A stretch of 64,000 bases of DNA from Fragum whitleyi (GCA_948146395.1 OX411549.1:37987192-38051191); one strand, 5' to 3'; counted from the first letter of the stretch, positions 36,081-47,841 are shown. The notes: generated by a model from the letters alone, not told the origin. A program made the numbers and translations.

Positions 36081-36560
36081 ATGCAAAATGCATCAAGAGT
36101 TATCCACTTAAATAGGACAGGTTGCATTTTTGAAAGTGAATATGAGTTCCAATTTTCCGAAGAGAAAAGTTATGCATATGGTAGCACTAAAATCCAAGGT
36201 TTTTGCATTACAACACCAAACACGACGACACCGACCACGACGACGCAAACCACGACGACACCGACCACGATGACGTCAACCACGATGACGACGACACCGA
36301 CCACGCCAACCACGACGACGCCGACCATTACGATGCCAACCACGACGCCACCAACCATGACGACACCGACCACGACGACGCCAACCACGACGACGCCAAC
36401 CACGACGAAACCGACCACGATGACGCTAACCACGACGACGCCAACCACGACGACACCGACCACGACGACGCCAACCACGACGATACCGACCACGAAAACA
36501 CCAACCACGACGACACCAACCACGAACACATTCCGAAAAGAATACACTGATAAAGCTTAG
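36081..36560 (+). CDS. Thr/Pro-rich ORF over a 15-bp minisatellite (doubtful gene)
   Basis: A 159-codon ORF: about 40 ordinary residues (with Cys, Tyr, Glu), then some 100 residues of TTTPTTTT repeats, then a short tail. The repeat comes from a 15-bp unit of the form ACCACGACGACGCCG. A mucin-like, O-glycosylated secreted segment is possible, but there is no signal peptide at the Met, no flanking domain and no splice context I could support. Because the repeat unit is a multiple of three, all six frames stay open and other frames give equally long products (Asp/His or Val/Gly repeats). It may be only a minisatellite, or one exon of a mucin gene. Confidence 0.2.
   Translation: MQNASRVIHLNRTGCIFESEYEFQFSEEKSYAYGSTKIQGFCITTPNTTTPTTTTQTTTTPTTMTSTTMTTTPTTPTTTTPTITMPTTTPPTMTTPTTTTPTTTTPTTTKPTTMTLTTTTPTTTTPTTTTPTTTIPTTKTPTTTTPTTNTFRKEYTDKA
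36204..36533. repeat. Minisatellite, 15-bp unit ACCACGACGACGCCG
   Basis: About 22 imperfect units of 15 bp, with 12- and 9-bp variants. A single related unit, accacgacgacgccgacca, occurs alone at 37597-37616. Confidence 0.9.
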
Positions 36561-37259
36561 CATATTCACTTACAAAAGTTTCGAAAAAAGAAGATCCTTC
36601 GTTCAAGACAATTAAATTTCTATTTAGAAAAAAAGTGCCTTACTCTATCCATGTAATTACACCTTCGAAATGTAATTCAATCGTAGAATATTACTTAATT
36701 TTATATTACTTTGATACGAATGTTAACACTTGCCAATTAGCGTACCCTAGTTATTTTATCGGTTCTTTTAAATGTTTAGGCGCATGACAATGGTTTAATA
36801 TTCGTATGACGCCTCCTACTTTCGTTCATATTTTTCTTTGGAGGCAATTTATTACAAAACAATTTTTACGAAAAAAATAAATATATATTAAATAATAGAA
36901 TTTTTGGAAACTGGAATTGATTTTAAATCCAGAGACAAAAAATGCTTCGAATTTCTTTTCGTCGAAGCGATACCGATTTCTGGAATCAATTGATAAATGG
37001 TTTAGATTAAATAAAAAAGAGTTAACTGATTAAGTCGATCATAGTGATTGAAATGAAATATAGAATTTTCTCTTCACATCCATTTGTATTAGATACGTTT
37101 TAATGCTATATTCTCTATTGTTGGGTGACCAGAAGTTCGTAGCTACAGCTTATCTAAGCTGTCTCTACTTGATTCTGCTCGCCCACTCTAACTACGGTTA
37201 TTCTCTTATGCAAAACACAATATGACTATACGTCTCAAACGAAGGTTAATAAAACAAAA

Positions 37260-37450
37260 CGACAACAACAACAACAACAGCAACAACAACACACAGCTAG
37301 GAATTTTCCATTTTCATCCTTTCTCGAAAACAAAGTTCATTCCGATGATTGTAATTTCTAAAAGATATATACATGTGTGTATGTATATATGTATGTATAT
37401 ATGTATATGTGTATGTATATGTGCATGTATATGTGTATGTATGTGTATTT
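37260..37450. repeat. CAA run and GTATAT microsatellite
   Basis: (CAA)n at 37261-37292 and a (GTATAT/GTGTAT)n stretch at 37372-37448. The rest of 36561-37702 shows nothing I recognise. Confidence 0.9.
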
Positions 37451-37702
37451 ATTAACACTTTCAAAAATGCGCGTCCAACTGTGTCATCAACTCTTTGTAT
37501 TTAAGACGTTTAGTTAAGTGTGGTTACGAGGTTTTGATGGCACAGCGAAAAAAATCAAATCATTATGCTTTTCTCTCGACGATTATATATATGATGACCA
37601 CGACGACGCCGACCATTATTCAAAGGACCATTGATGTGACATCCAATAGAGCGAAATCTATTAGACTGATCAGAAATTAACGAAGAAATTTATTCTATTA
37701 TA

Positions 37703-37940
37703 TGAGCCAATGCGTGACATTTTTAACAATTTCAAATATCCGCATAGCAAAGCTCTGGCCAGCCTTTGCAGCCGCACAGTCTGACCAGAATCTTCGCAAT
37801 GCGCTATATTGATATATAAGGTCTTAATCCAATTTTATGATGTCCGCATATATTACTATTGTATTGTGTAATTGTCAGCCCTACCCAACGTTCGTACATC
37901 ACGCATGTGTGAAATTGTTTGAAATGTCACGCACAGTCTT
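37703..37940. mobile_element. TIR MITE family 5, copy 4
   Basis: Left TGAGCCAATGCGTGACATTT, right 'gaaatgtcacgcacagtctt', central 'ggccagcctttgcagccgca'. Confidence 0.82.
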
Positions 37941-38008
37941 ATATGTTACCATTTTTCGTATTCGTAAGCCAGCCTTTAGAGCGCATGTAATCAACCCGAT
38001 AAGACAAT

Positions 38009-38976
38009 AAGGTTCATGTAAAGTGTTTGAGACCCGATTTTAAGGGCACTTCATTAGCCAAGAAAAAGCAGTATGTCCAGGTATATTATCAAAATGAAGC
38101 TATTCATGAGCATAAGCAGTTAAGCAACATAAGACCACCATAGCTATAGAAGTATAGCCAAAACATTGTGGAAAAGGGTCATTTTGTACAGAACAAGCAA
38201 CTGCATGACGGTTGGATTAAATTGCCCCATATTTTAACAAAGTACAGTCTAAAGTACTATCCAGGTAGTACTACAAACGTTGATATAAAACTCAGTCTCA
38301 AAAGGCTCTTTTGAAACGATCAATTTCCATTTATTTTGTCATCATACACGTCAAACCGGTTTGGTCTGTTTTCAAAATAGATGTTAGGTATGGTGCAACA
38401 TCACACCATAATATTGTGAATTATTTTCTGCGATTTATTTCAAATTATAGTTTTTTAATTCAATGATCTGTAATAAATTACTATATATTCATCATTCTGC
38501 GAAATAGAAAATGCTATATTGCTAAACGACCTTACAGGTATATAACCTATTTATGTCCAATTATGCTGTGATACCACACCATACCTTACACAAAACTACA
38601 CGTTTACAAAATTAGAATGACATATATGACATATGTGTTTATAAAATAAGTCAAAATTAATTGCTTGCATAACTACGTTTTGGGCCCGAATTTCATACCA
38701 ACGGTTGTAGTACTACCTGGATAGTACTTTAGACTGTACTTTGTTAAAATATGAGCCAATTTTTTACAACTGTCATGCAGTTGCTTGTTCTTTACAAAAT
38801 GACCCTTTTCTACTATGTTTTGGCTATACCACTATATCCTAAACAGTCCTATGTTGCTCAACTGCTTGTGCTCATATATAGCTTCATTTTGATATCTAAT
38901 ATACCTGGATATACTGCTTTTTCTTGGCAACTGATGTGCCCTTAAAATTTGGTCTCAAACACTTTACATGAACCTT
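38009..38976. mobile_element. 968-bp element with about 280-bp inverted arms
   Basis: Left arm 38009-38290 and right arm 38695-38976 are inverted copies from AAGGTTCATGTAAAGTGTTT inward to 'gtactacaaacgttg'. The roughly 400-bp centre has its own pair, 'ttaggtatggtg' and 'caccataccttac'. Arms differ by scattered substitutions and small indels, so the duplication is not brand new. No ORF of interest. Confidence 0.9.
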
Positions 38977-39638
38977 AACTAAGAAAACAATGACCAGAGC
39001 ATTAAATCTGAGAAGTTTTGATGAACTCTTATCAGTCGTTTCAGAGAAGGAGAATTTTTAATTTTTCATCATACGGGACCTTTTTTGGTTGACACGTCAG
39101 CCCAAACAGCACATCCTGTGATCATTTGTTGAACTCTGAGCAATAATTATTTAGAAGAATTTTTTTCTTATATCGCCATCGGGTGCCCATTTTTGGTAAC
39201 ACATTCGCCCATGGGGCCAATGTTATCAACCAAATAGGAATTTAACAAAGAAATCTGAAAGAGCATATTCTGGGGATCAATTATGTGAAGTTTCGTTAAA
39301 CTTTGAACAATACATTTCAAGGACATACTTAAGAAGTATATTACATTGTGACTACCATCTCAGATTCATTAAAACACATTCTCTATGGTGAAAAGGTGTC
39401 ATTAATCAGATTTAAGATTATATCTATTTGCTACCAGAATCGGCCACGAAAAAAGTTTTTGATACATGATTGTGCTTTAAAGACATAGTAAAAGTATCTT
39501 TCTCAGAAAAAGCAATAAAATGATACATGCTTTTCCCTTTCCCGGAGTTTTACAAAATAATTCAACATGCTTTTTGTATATTCATGTAGAACAATATCAT
39601 ATGAATAGATTTTAAAGTAAACAGTGTAGGTACATGTA

Positions 39639-40328
39639 CAGTCAACTCCCTTTTTAACGACACTCAATACAATGACATTTTCATTTTACGACACATTCTT
39701 ACTGGGTGCGGATTTGCACAGTGTATTTTTCACTCGTTATATCGGAATTCTCGTTTCCGACACTGACGCTATTTTTCAGGGAATGAAAGTGTAAACTTCC
39801 TATATTACCTTGTTCGTTACAACGACACAATATTTATGGTCAAGCTGGTTGATTATACAGAACCATAGGAATGATAGATACCACATTAAATTTGTTGATA
39901 ATTGACAAGTCTTTCAGTATGAAATGAGTGAATTTGTTTGACATGCAAACAATTGCAATGCTTAATTGTCACCTTTAACAATTTCACTTTCCATACACTT
40001 TACTTAGATTAGGTCTTCATTTGTTCGTAAAGCTTTTCTCTGTTATGCTAAACAAATGTTAGTTTAAGGCTGTTCTATTTTAATTTTGACATAAATGCAT
40101 ATTGCTCATAAAGAATAAAAAGGCTAAATTAAATAAAGGAATTAAAGCAATCAATGTGTTTCCTTTAGCTTGTACATGCACGTTGCATGTATATATTCAA
40201 TAAATGGATTAGCACTTCTTTATCGACGAGGCTGCACTGACTTTAGTCTTCATTCAATTCACCGACATTTTCGCTACAACGGCATATCTTCTGGAAACAA
40301 ACGTGATCGTTTTTACGAGGGTTGACTG
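39639..40328. mobile_element. pogo/Tc1-like non-autonomous TIR element, 690 bp
   Basis: Ends CAGTCAACTCCCTTTTTAAC-GACACT and inverse near 'cgtttttacgagggttgactg', with TA before the left end. Interior 'cgttacaacgacac', 'cgctacaacggcat' and 'cgttatatcggaat' repeat the terminal motif. This end sequence is familiar from pogo-type elements. Confidence 0.75.
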
Positions 40329-40369
40329 AGCATGTTCTAAACATTATTCCCGTGAAGTTTGGTTGAAAA

Positions 40370-41100
40370 CAGTAGTTTAAGAGAAGTTTTTTTCATAAGA
40401 CTTCCATATTTCAATGAAACGACAGTCCTTTGAACCCATGTTACCAGTCCGATAAGAATTTTTACGAACTAATCTGAAAGAGCATGTCCCAACGATTATT
40501 CCTGTAAAATTTGTTGAATTCTGAACAGCAGTTTCAAGGAAGAAGATTTTTTTTTCATTTTTTCATATAGGACCATTTTTCAGTAACGCGACGGCCTGTA
40601 GAGCCCATGTCAGCAGCCTGATTAGAATTTTACGAATACATCATTCCTTTGAAGTTTGAATGAATTTTGAACAGTACTTTAAGAGAAGATTCTTTTTAAA
40701 GGTTTAATAGGGGGTCAGTTTTTAGTGGCGCAGCAGCCAGTAGAGCTTATATCACCAGCCCGATCAAAATTTTACGAACAAATCTGAAAGAGCATGTCCC
40801 AACGTGTGGTTGAATTCTGAACACAAGTTTCAAGGAAGAAGGTTTTTTTTTTTTCATTTTTCCATATGGGGACATTTTTCAGTGACGCGACAGCCTGTAG
40901 AGCACATGCTATTGACCTGATAAAATTTTACGAACAAATCTGAAAGAGCATGTTCTTATCATCATTCCTGTAAAGTTTGGTTGAATTCTGAACAGTAGAG
41001 AAGAAGATATTTATAGAAAATTTAACGGACGGAAGGTTGGACGGACGCACGCACTCACGATGGACACCAGGCCATGACAATGCCCCGCAGGACTACGTCC
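40370..41100 (+). mobile_element. Tandem-core element, about 150-bp units, with a gacggac tail
   Basis: 'gaacaaatctgaaagagcat' recurs about four times (near 40467, 40776, 40934 and, more weakly, 39250), with 'gttgaattctgaacagtag' following each. It ends 'acggacggaaggttggacgg' and 'cccgcaggactacgtccag'. Decayed; no coding capacity. Confidence 0.7.
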
Positions 41101-41139
41101 AGTTGAGATAAAAACATGCGAGATAAAAAAATCAAAAAG

Positions 41140-41505
41140 ATTTTCGTCTCATTAACCAAATTACACAAATTCATCGACAGTCCGGTTTGCTATTTATACG
41201 TGAGCTATCTTTTATTGTTGAAGTCCGTAGATTGTCTAAAAGTAATTTAAAAATGTTGACTTGTTCCCATATAATTATAAGTAATGCCTTTGTTTCCTTT
41301 AATAACTGCTGCCTGTTACGAGAAAGAGCTAGGCGTTTTGATAAATATGTCTGATCTGGCGAGTATTTGTTGTTCTAAAATTGCGAGTCGAAGGCTCTCA
41401 CATGTTGCTGATATGTATTCTACGTGGAGAGTAAGCCCAGTTGTGTTCAATGTATGGACGTTAGAAAACAACTTTGTCGCGTTTTGTTTAATCTCTTTGA
41501 CATCA
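41140..41505 (-). pseudogene. C-terminal fragment of the fucosyltransferase-like gene, with a stop codon
   Basis: About 365 bp matching 41864-42200, the 3' end of copy B, in the same orientation, about 400 bp beyond the end of that gene. Reading in the copy B frame gives the familiar block from DVKEIKQN through ARSDI-IKTPSSFS, where the next codon is TAA instead of CAA, so SSFSQQA is broken. Homology stops abruptly near 41505, so the N-terminal two-thirds of the enzyme is absent. It is closer to copy B than to copy A (for example the NVHTLNTTGLTLHVEYISATCE stretch). Seen directly: partial length plus an in-frame stop. Inference: relic of a further duplication of copy B. Other frames across this segment are open but are shadows. 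Confidence 0.9.
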
Positions 41506-41901
41506 GAGTATTTTGAGAAACAAACGAACAGAACAGTTTCCTTTCATCCCTAGTTAAAACTCACTGGTTGAAATTGTCATTGCGTGGATATAATGGGATT
41601 TTGAAAGAAACAAAACCTTCTTTGGGGAGAGGAACATTGTGGAACAGAAGAAATTGCTTGTAACAAGCAATTTCTTCTATTCCACAATGTGCTTCAAATA
41701 AAACAACTCAGACTCATTACTTTGAGCTTGGAGTCCTTGATTTCATATATTGGTAGTCCGGTGGACTCCTTACTCATAGAAGTTAGTGTCAAACCCTGAT
41801 ATAAGGTAAATATTGATGACACAAGATAAATTTTGGACTCCACAGACATCTACCTGACCAAAGAATTTTGTCTCATCAATCAAATTACATACATACATGT
41901 G
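41506..41901. repeat. Spacer with a hairpin repeat
   Basis: 41624-41690 is a hairpin, ACATTGTGGAACAGAAGAAA-TTGCTTGT/ACAAGCAATTTCTTC. The stem is shared with the piggyBac-like MITEs. A half-arm with the same 'gaacattgtgga' and 'ggagtcc' context is at 23095-23215. Confidence 0.7.
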
Positions 41902-44170
41902 CTATCTTTTATCATCAAAATCCGTAGATTGTCTAAAAGTAATTTTAAAATGTTGACTTGTTCCCATATAGTTATAAGTTATGCCTTTCTTTCCTCTAAT
42001 AACTGCAGCTTGTTGAGAGAAAGAGCTAGGAGTTTTGATAAGAATATCAGATCTGGCGAGTATTTGCTGCTCTAAAATTGCCAGTCGAAGGCTCTCACAT
42101 GTTGCTGAGATATATTCTACGTGGAGAGTTAGCCCAGTTGTGTTCAATGTATGGACGTTAGAAAACAACATTGACGCGTTTTGTTTAATCTCTTTGACAT
42201 CCGTTGCTAGATAAATCACATATTTAGAATTATTCGAATACTGCTCAAGAAACTTGAATATATATTTAGTATCACGAATGTCGAAGTATGCCTGTCTTAT
42301 ATGAACACCAACTAAACTCCTAGATCCATTTACAGTCATTGTATTTATTAACGTATCTACACGTTGTTGCAAAGTATTTTCGAGTTTAAACAAGATATGA
42401 TATAATGTATGGCGAATCATCCATACATTAGTGGAAGTTAACCATGGTAAAGCACTCGTTATATTCGGGTTTGATAAGATACCCGGTAGCAAGAAAACGT
42501 TGGTTCTCATTACTACAGTTTTGTTTTCCCATATATCACCAGGCGACACTGTCAATAGGTTTGGCATATTGCCATTTCCATCGCCGAATGTTACGTAATG
42601 TATGTCAGTTGTTGAATTAAACCCGGATAAACACTTGGACCAGTTGTATAAATTTGGAGACATAAATCTATCTAACGAGCATGGTTTTGTATGCTGAACA
42701 CAGAAAGTTCGATTAGTTAACAGAGCCAACAAAAATACGGAAATCATCCCTCGCAACCGGTCCCCAAATCCGAAACAGTGTGTGTTGTATGAACAATGGT
42801 AGATCAGAAGTCTTTTGTTACAGTTAGGTTCAGGAAGAGTGTAATTCTTGAATATTCTTTTCATCAGCTCAATCGTCTTCATTGTGAGGTTGTCTTTGGT
42901 CTCGTGATTATCCGTTTCATTAGAGGACACAATTTCCCTGACCAAGTTTGCGTTTATTTGTTGTTTATTTTGCTGTGTCGGTGGGGAAGATGGGTCATTT
43001 ATCAGCGAAATTTGATCGTCAGATGTAGAACAATCACATGTTTTCTCCCTGTATATAAGTTCTGTGATTCGGAATGAAAAGAACAGTCCGACAAATGTTA
43101 TGGTTATCTGAATAAGAATTAAATAGGGAATAACATGTTAGTGTTTTATATTATCGATGTTATCTGGTCGAGATTGGGAGATTTCATCATGACGAGGAAA
43201 GCCTCGTCATGATTATTTCTCGCAGCCAAGACTAGATAACGCTGATATTTTAAAACACTAACATGTTATTCTTTTTATCTTGCAATCAGTTTTTAGCGCT
43301 AAATTATAATATACCCTATAAAAATCAAAGAAAGTCAGGTGGAAGTGTATGGAGATTGTTTCTAAAAATGTCATGTTATCAGACAAGTGATTTCAGGTCA
43401 ATACAGGCTTCAGTGCATGGTAAAATTGTGTATTAACAGTACAACATATAAATTAAATAACTGCAATTCAGACTCCAATTATGATCAACGCTTTATCTTT
43501 TAATAGATAAAACAGTCATTGTAAAGCAACCAATTGATTATCTAATATTTCATGGAACTCTATCAGTAAAAAATTCATTTAGAAGTGAATAGTGCGTGAT
43601 AAACCACATAACATAGCTATTGTGAGCGGACTCGTCACAAACTTTTTTGACCTAACGGACTATAACACAGTTAATTCAAAACATGCATTTGTTACTTGTA
43701 CCCATGAGAGACTTTAAATAAAATCACTTGAATTTACACAAGCGGAATAAAAGACTTTCCAAATTAAGAAAAAAAATAAAACATTGAAATTGAATTTAAT
43801 GACGTCGCCGATAAGAACTTGTCAACAAGATGACATCTTTGAAACTAGCACAGGGAGGGCCTATTTAACGAAAGACGGGCCACACATACGGGTAAAATAG
43901 CGCAAATAAAATATATTCGTATTCATAGACGTAAAAAGAACTTCAGAGACCCATACCGATCTATAAACACATAGAGCGCCACAAATTGTCAAAGGGATAG
44001 GTGAAATGATTGACTCGCCGTCAATATTTTTCAAAATGTTCTTTTTTAAGTGAAGTGCTTCGGGTATATTATCATTTCATTGTTTCGTTCTGGCTAAAAG
44101 AAATGAAGTAATTACTTACACAACATAAAAAGCATTGCGAAACTTTCCAGTTAGAAAACAGTATGGCCAT
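41902..44170 (-). CDS. GT-B fucosyltransferase-like type II membrane protein, copy B
   Basis: Tandem paralogue of the gene at 31616-34244. Exons: 44170-44120 (17 codons, starting M-A-I-L-F-S-N-W) and 43107-41902, with GTAAGT donor and CAG acceptor in phase 0; 418 aa. The first exon is nearly the same as that of copy A, residue for residue. Seen: membrane segment about residues 10-30; GFGDRLRG (130-137); LVGVHIRQAYF with HxR pair H286/R288; C-terminal LARSDILIKTPSSFSQQA. An internal Met in exon 2 (42945) would remove the anchor and is not the likely start. The stem differs most between copies; the domain from ELMKRIFKNY onward is well conserved. Reading frames are open in both, so both look functional. 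The intron ends beside a 142-bp palindrome. Function as a fucosyltransferase is an inference from motif pattern; expression and substrate are unknown. Confidence 0.85.
43129..43270. repeat. 142-bp palindrome at the copy B splice acceptor
   Basis: Arms AATAACATGTTAGTGTTTTA and inverse, with ATCTGGTC/GACTAGAT and a centre CATGACGAGGAAAGCCTCGT-CATG. It begins 22 bp upstream of exon 2. Confidence 0.88.
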
Positions 44171-45002
44171 ATTGTCGGAAAGTAACGTTTCCTGTTATAA
44201 TATTTATCAGGTGTAACAGATGTGTTTGTATAAACATAAAACATCAAACTCCAAACGTAATTTAGAAGCCAGAAAAGATTAATAAGAATACTATTTATTT
44301 CTAGATCGTCTAACTACTTTTTACAGTAATTGTATTTTTAGTCAGTAGAAGAAGGCTTTTGATACATAGCTTTGAAATCACAGGTCAAATGCTCTTTGCC
44401 CAAGGCAACCATTTACTACTCTTAGTAGAGAACCATTCTGTTTTGCTACAGTTCGAAAACATAAAACATTGTTAATAAGCCCCGGCGCATAAATATATTT
44501 TACTCCTTTTTGTTTAAATTTAATGATTTCAGTTTTAGTCCTTTGGAACAGGTCCGTTTTTAACCATGGAGGTATAATTTGAACCAACTTTACAGAAACT
44601 TTCTAGTTATGCTTTATCCAAATTTTGATACAGCAGGGGACAAAGTTTAAGAGACGATAATTCAAGTACTGAGCTAAATAGAGCATTTTTTAAGTTTCCC
44701 GACAATCTTGATCGAATTATTTTTTTCCAGTCATATCACAACGTCTGGAGTACCTATCAATGCATTCCCGTTATTTCACGTACCATAACCATAACCATTT
44801 ATATCAGCCCACGATCCAATACTTCCCAGACGAACCCTTTTCACGTGACATATCACATATGGTCGAGGAGGTAAACTATAAAGTTAATCGTTCATTACTG
44901 TAGTTATAACGTTTAAGTCGTCCATGATAAAAGAATATTGTTTTGATAGCGGAAAGGACGGCAGTCGTAATTTTTCGGCCACCCCATTCTTCATTTGGTG
45001 GT
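44171..45002. other. 5' flank of copy B, no recognised feature
   Basis: Unassigned AT-rich DNA. No promoter element was clear. Confidence 0.5.
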
Positions 45003-45266
45003 AGCCGCCGTCATGAAGCAGTTGGTAGCGCGCCGTTCTATCATTCAAGGGGTCCCGGGTTCGATCCCCGATTGCGGTAAATATTCTTTCCGACCATTTG
45101 TCTTCCACCAATGGCTCATGGATCGTAGACCAATGTTGGATAGCAGCTGGGGGCTAGTAAAGTAAGTAACAGTAGTAATGATGTGAGATAAACCATGGAT
45201 CCTTTGTTAGATGCTCCAACTGCCGCGATATAACTGAAAGATTGTTGAAAGCGTAGTAAAACCCCA
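45003..45266 (+). mobile_element. tRNA-headed SINE, forward copy 2
   Basis: The head 45003-45079 has GCAGTTGGTAGCGCG (A-box) and GGTTCGATCCCCG (B-box). The body is 'tcttccaccaatggctcatg', 'gctccaactgccgcgatata' and 'actgaaagattgttgaaagc'. Confidence 0.88.
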
Positions 45267-45403
45267 TCCAAATCATTAGACATCAACAATCTGTAACTCT
45301 AAATAGATGTGAATATCAATTCTTCTGACAACTTTTTTAAAGATGGCTTTTATGGTTGTGATAGAAATTTGAATATAAAATGCACTTTGACCTTTGAACA
45401 AAC

Positions 45404-45600
45404 AAGACCGAAGTGTATTGTCTGCGGGTGCCTACTCTCTGTTGTGGGATACCGGATAGTCGATAAGAATTATTAGGTCAAAAAAGGCCAAAAATCGTAC
45501 AAAATGCATCTAGAATTATCTTCCTTGGTAGTTAATGAGCAAAGTTTCAGGTAGATGTCATTAGTAATACCAAAGAAATCACAAAATATAAAAGTTTTAG
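45404..45600 (+). mobile_element. Fragment of the 52830-type short element
   Basis: 'aaacaagaccgaagtgtatt', 'aaaatgcatctagaattatc' and 'aagtttcaggtagatgtcat' follow the same order as 52830-53121. Confidence 0.6.
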
Positions 45601-45899
45601 CTTACTGTCGATGACCACCACCATAACGAGTCTAAAGCATTTTCTTTAATGCTTTTCGGTGGTTTATCGAGAAATAACGGTATATTATCACTTGATAATC
45701 TCACCGCAAAAGCAGTGAAATTATCAAAAACTTATGCCCTGCTTTTGTGCATTCATCCTATCTGACGTCATCTATGCGGGGCGAAATAAGTGACGTCACA
45801 ATGAACGTTGCATAGCAATCACGAGAAAAATGACGCGCTTTACGAAATAATGTCCTAGAAATTTCCCATTTTGTCTCATTTTTGCATTAAAGAAATAGA

Positions 45900-47002
45900 A
45901 TAATCGTTTGTTTTTCGTATAAGATCGATTTATATAGAGAATAGATGGTTGGTGACTTGAGATGGAAAAGTTTATCAGGCAAGGCGTAGGAATTTATTTG
46001 GTGAGCCGGAGGCGAACCGGATAAATTCCGCAGCCGAGCCCGATAAACTTTTCCATCTCAAGTCAACAACCATCTATTCTATTTATCCTGTTACAAGTTT
46101 TTAAAGTCTATTCGTTATTTATTTACGAAATATTAATCTGATCCCGATTTACAACTCCGATACTCGGCGAGTCCTCATCATAAGGGTGAATGTGTGGAAG
46201 AGGTGGGGCGATCGCTTACGGTTAAAGAACTCGAACGTTGAGAGGATTTCAAATGCTGTAGCAAGAAAATATTCAACAAAAGAAAACTTGAGTAATACGT
46301 ACATACCTTAATGATTAAGAAGATATGAACCGGGTGATTTTCGCAATCTCAAACGTCCTTTTTTCTCCGAAGTTTTGATGTCATGCAGCTAAAAGCAAAT
46401 CTCAATTCAATGCCTTCCTTGCTATTAATCAGAGGATGGACATAGATTGAGACCAGATGCAAAGCTACTATATTCAAAATCCTCCTCGGTCGAATAATCC
46501 TGCGTTAAATCCATTCGGATAAATGTTTTAAAATCCTGACAGTTTTCGAGGTGGAATGTAAACACCGAGATAAGCTTCGTCACAATTTTATAGATTACGT
46601 CATCAGTCATGAATTACGTCATCGATATTGTCGCGATTTGATTGTAAAAATATATGAGAATCGAGTGAAATATTTTTTTATCTGGAAAAAATACTCAAAT
46701 TCAAAAGAGAAAAATGTTAGAGAGAACTGTTTTCAGACCTAATAGCCACAAAAAGAAGATCCGGCAGGCCACGTGACCAAGTGACATGATAAAGCTGTCA
46801 CGTGATCAATTGACCTGATATCAACAAGTTTATCATACCCCCTTTTATCAGGCAATATTTATAGCTAGTGACAGGATAAATTTCATTTCGTGAACAACAA
46901 AAGCTATATTTTCACTCGTGGCTCTGCCACTCGTGAAAATATAGCTGCTTTTGTTCACTCAATGAAATATGAATCGATCTTACACTGAAACAAACGATTA
47001 TC
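45900..47002. mobile_element. Nested TIR element, 1.1 kb, with two palindromes
   Basis: Ends 'ataatcgtttgtttttcg' with AAGATCGATT and inverse 'aatcgatcttacac' with AAACAAACGATTAT. Palindrome 45934-46084 (arm TAGATGGTTG, GACTTGAGATGGAAAAGTTT) and palindrome 46887-46975 (arm AACAAAAGCTATATTTTCAC). Confidence 0.8.
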
Positions 47003-47210
47003 CTCTATATCTTGGGTTTTCTGCTAAGACAGTCGAGCTTATAAGTGAAATGAGACATAATTATACTCTCATAAGAGAATAAGTGAACTAAATTATTCTG
47101 ATATTAATCTTACCATAACAGATATGGCCCAGAAAATTTTGACACATACAACTAACTTCAATCGCAGGTTTTTAAATTTTTTTCCAGGGCTTGTGCTAGC
47201 TTTTAAAATT

Positions 47211-47476
47211 CAGAGGTGCGTCCGTTAAAGCGAGATAAAAAATCCATCTAAATGAGATTTTTAAGACGTCGTAATGAACGATTTTCGATAATTTGAGTGA
47301 AAATATTCCACTTCGTCAAGGCTACTTCTTTAAGCCAATGCAAAATCACCTTCGTTTCTTCATTGAAATTTCTTAAGATTCTTATTGAGCCGCTTAAAAA
47401 TCTCGCTCTACCAAACGCTTTATCTTAAAAATCGTAATAAGAATCTTAAGAATCTCGCTCTAACGAACGCGCCTCA
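47211..47476. mobile_element. TIR MITE, 266 bp
   Basis: Ends GAGGTGCGTCCGTTAAAGCG-AGAT and inverse of GAGGCGCGTTCGTTAGAGCG-AGAT. Interior inverted 'ttcttaagattcttatt' blocks. Confidence 0.82.
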
Positions 47477-47841
47477 GGAGTCAATGACCCCTTTATTTCA
47501 TAATTTCTAAGGGTCAAAACTTTCATGTAAGTGATCAAATAATTAAATTAGTGGATACCAAGTAATTTTTTCATGCTTATGCTGATTGACTTCATTCATT
47601 ATTTCCTCTATCTACTCCAATTTCTATCTCCTCCATATCTTTATAAGTGATTCATACGAATCTTTTATAAATATTTGAAGGATTCAATTGATAGTAATAC
47701 AGCAGTATTAAGATCTGAAACTTAACAAATTTTGACAGAAAAATTTTGGGGTCAAAATGGCTTGAGGGTATCTGACCATAAATACTCACCCTGAGCACTA
47801 TCTGATCAGGTAAGATGATAAGTATGATTGATCGGTTGAAT

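Noticed and set aside
36170..36606. Val/Gly and Ser/Trp repeat ORFs on the minus strand
   Set aside because: Shadow frames of the 15-bp minisatellite.
46425..46742. Possible transposase remnant inside the nested element
   Set aside because: Two overlapping short ORFs of about 60 codons with no recognisable catalytic motif.
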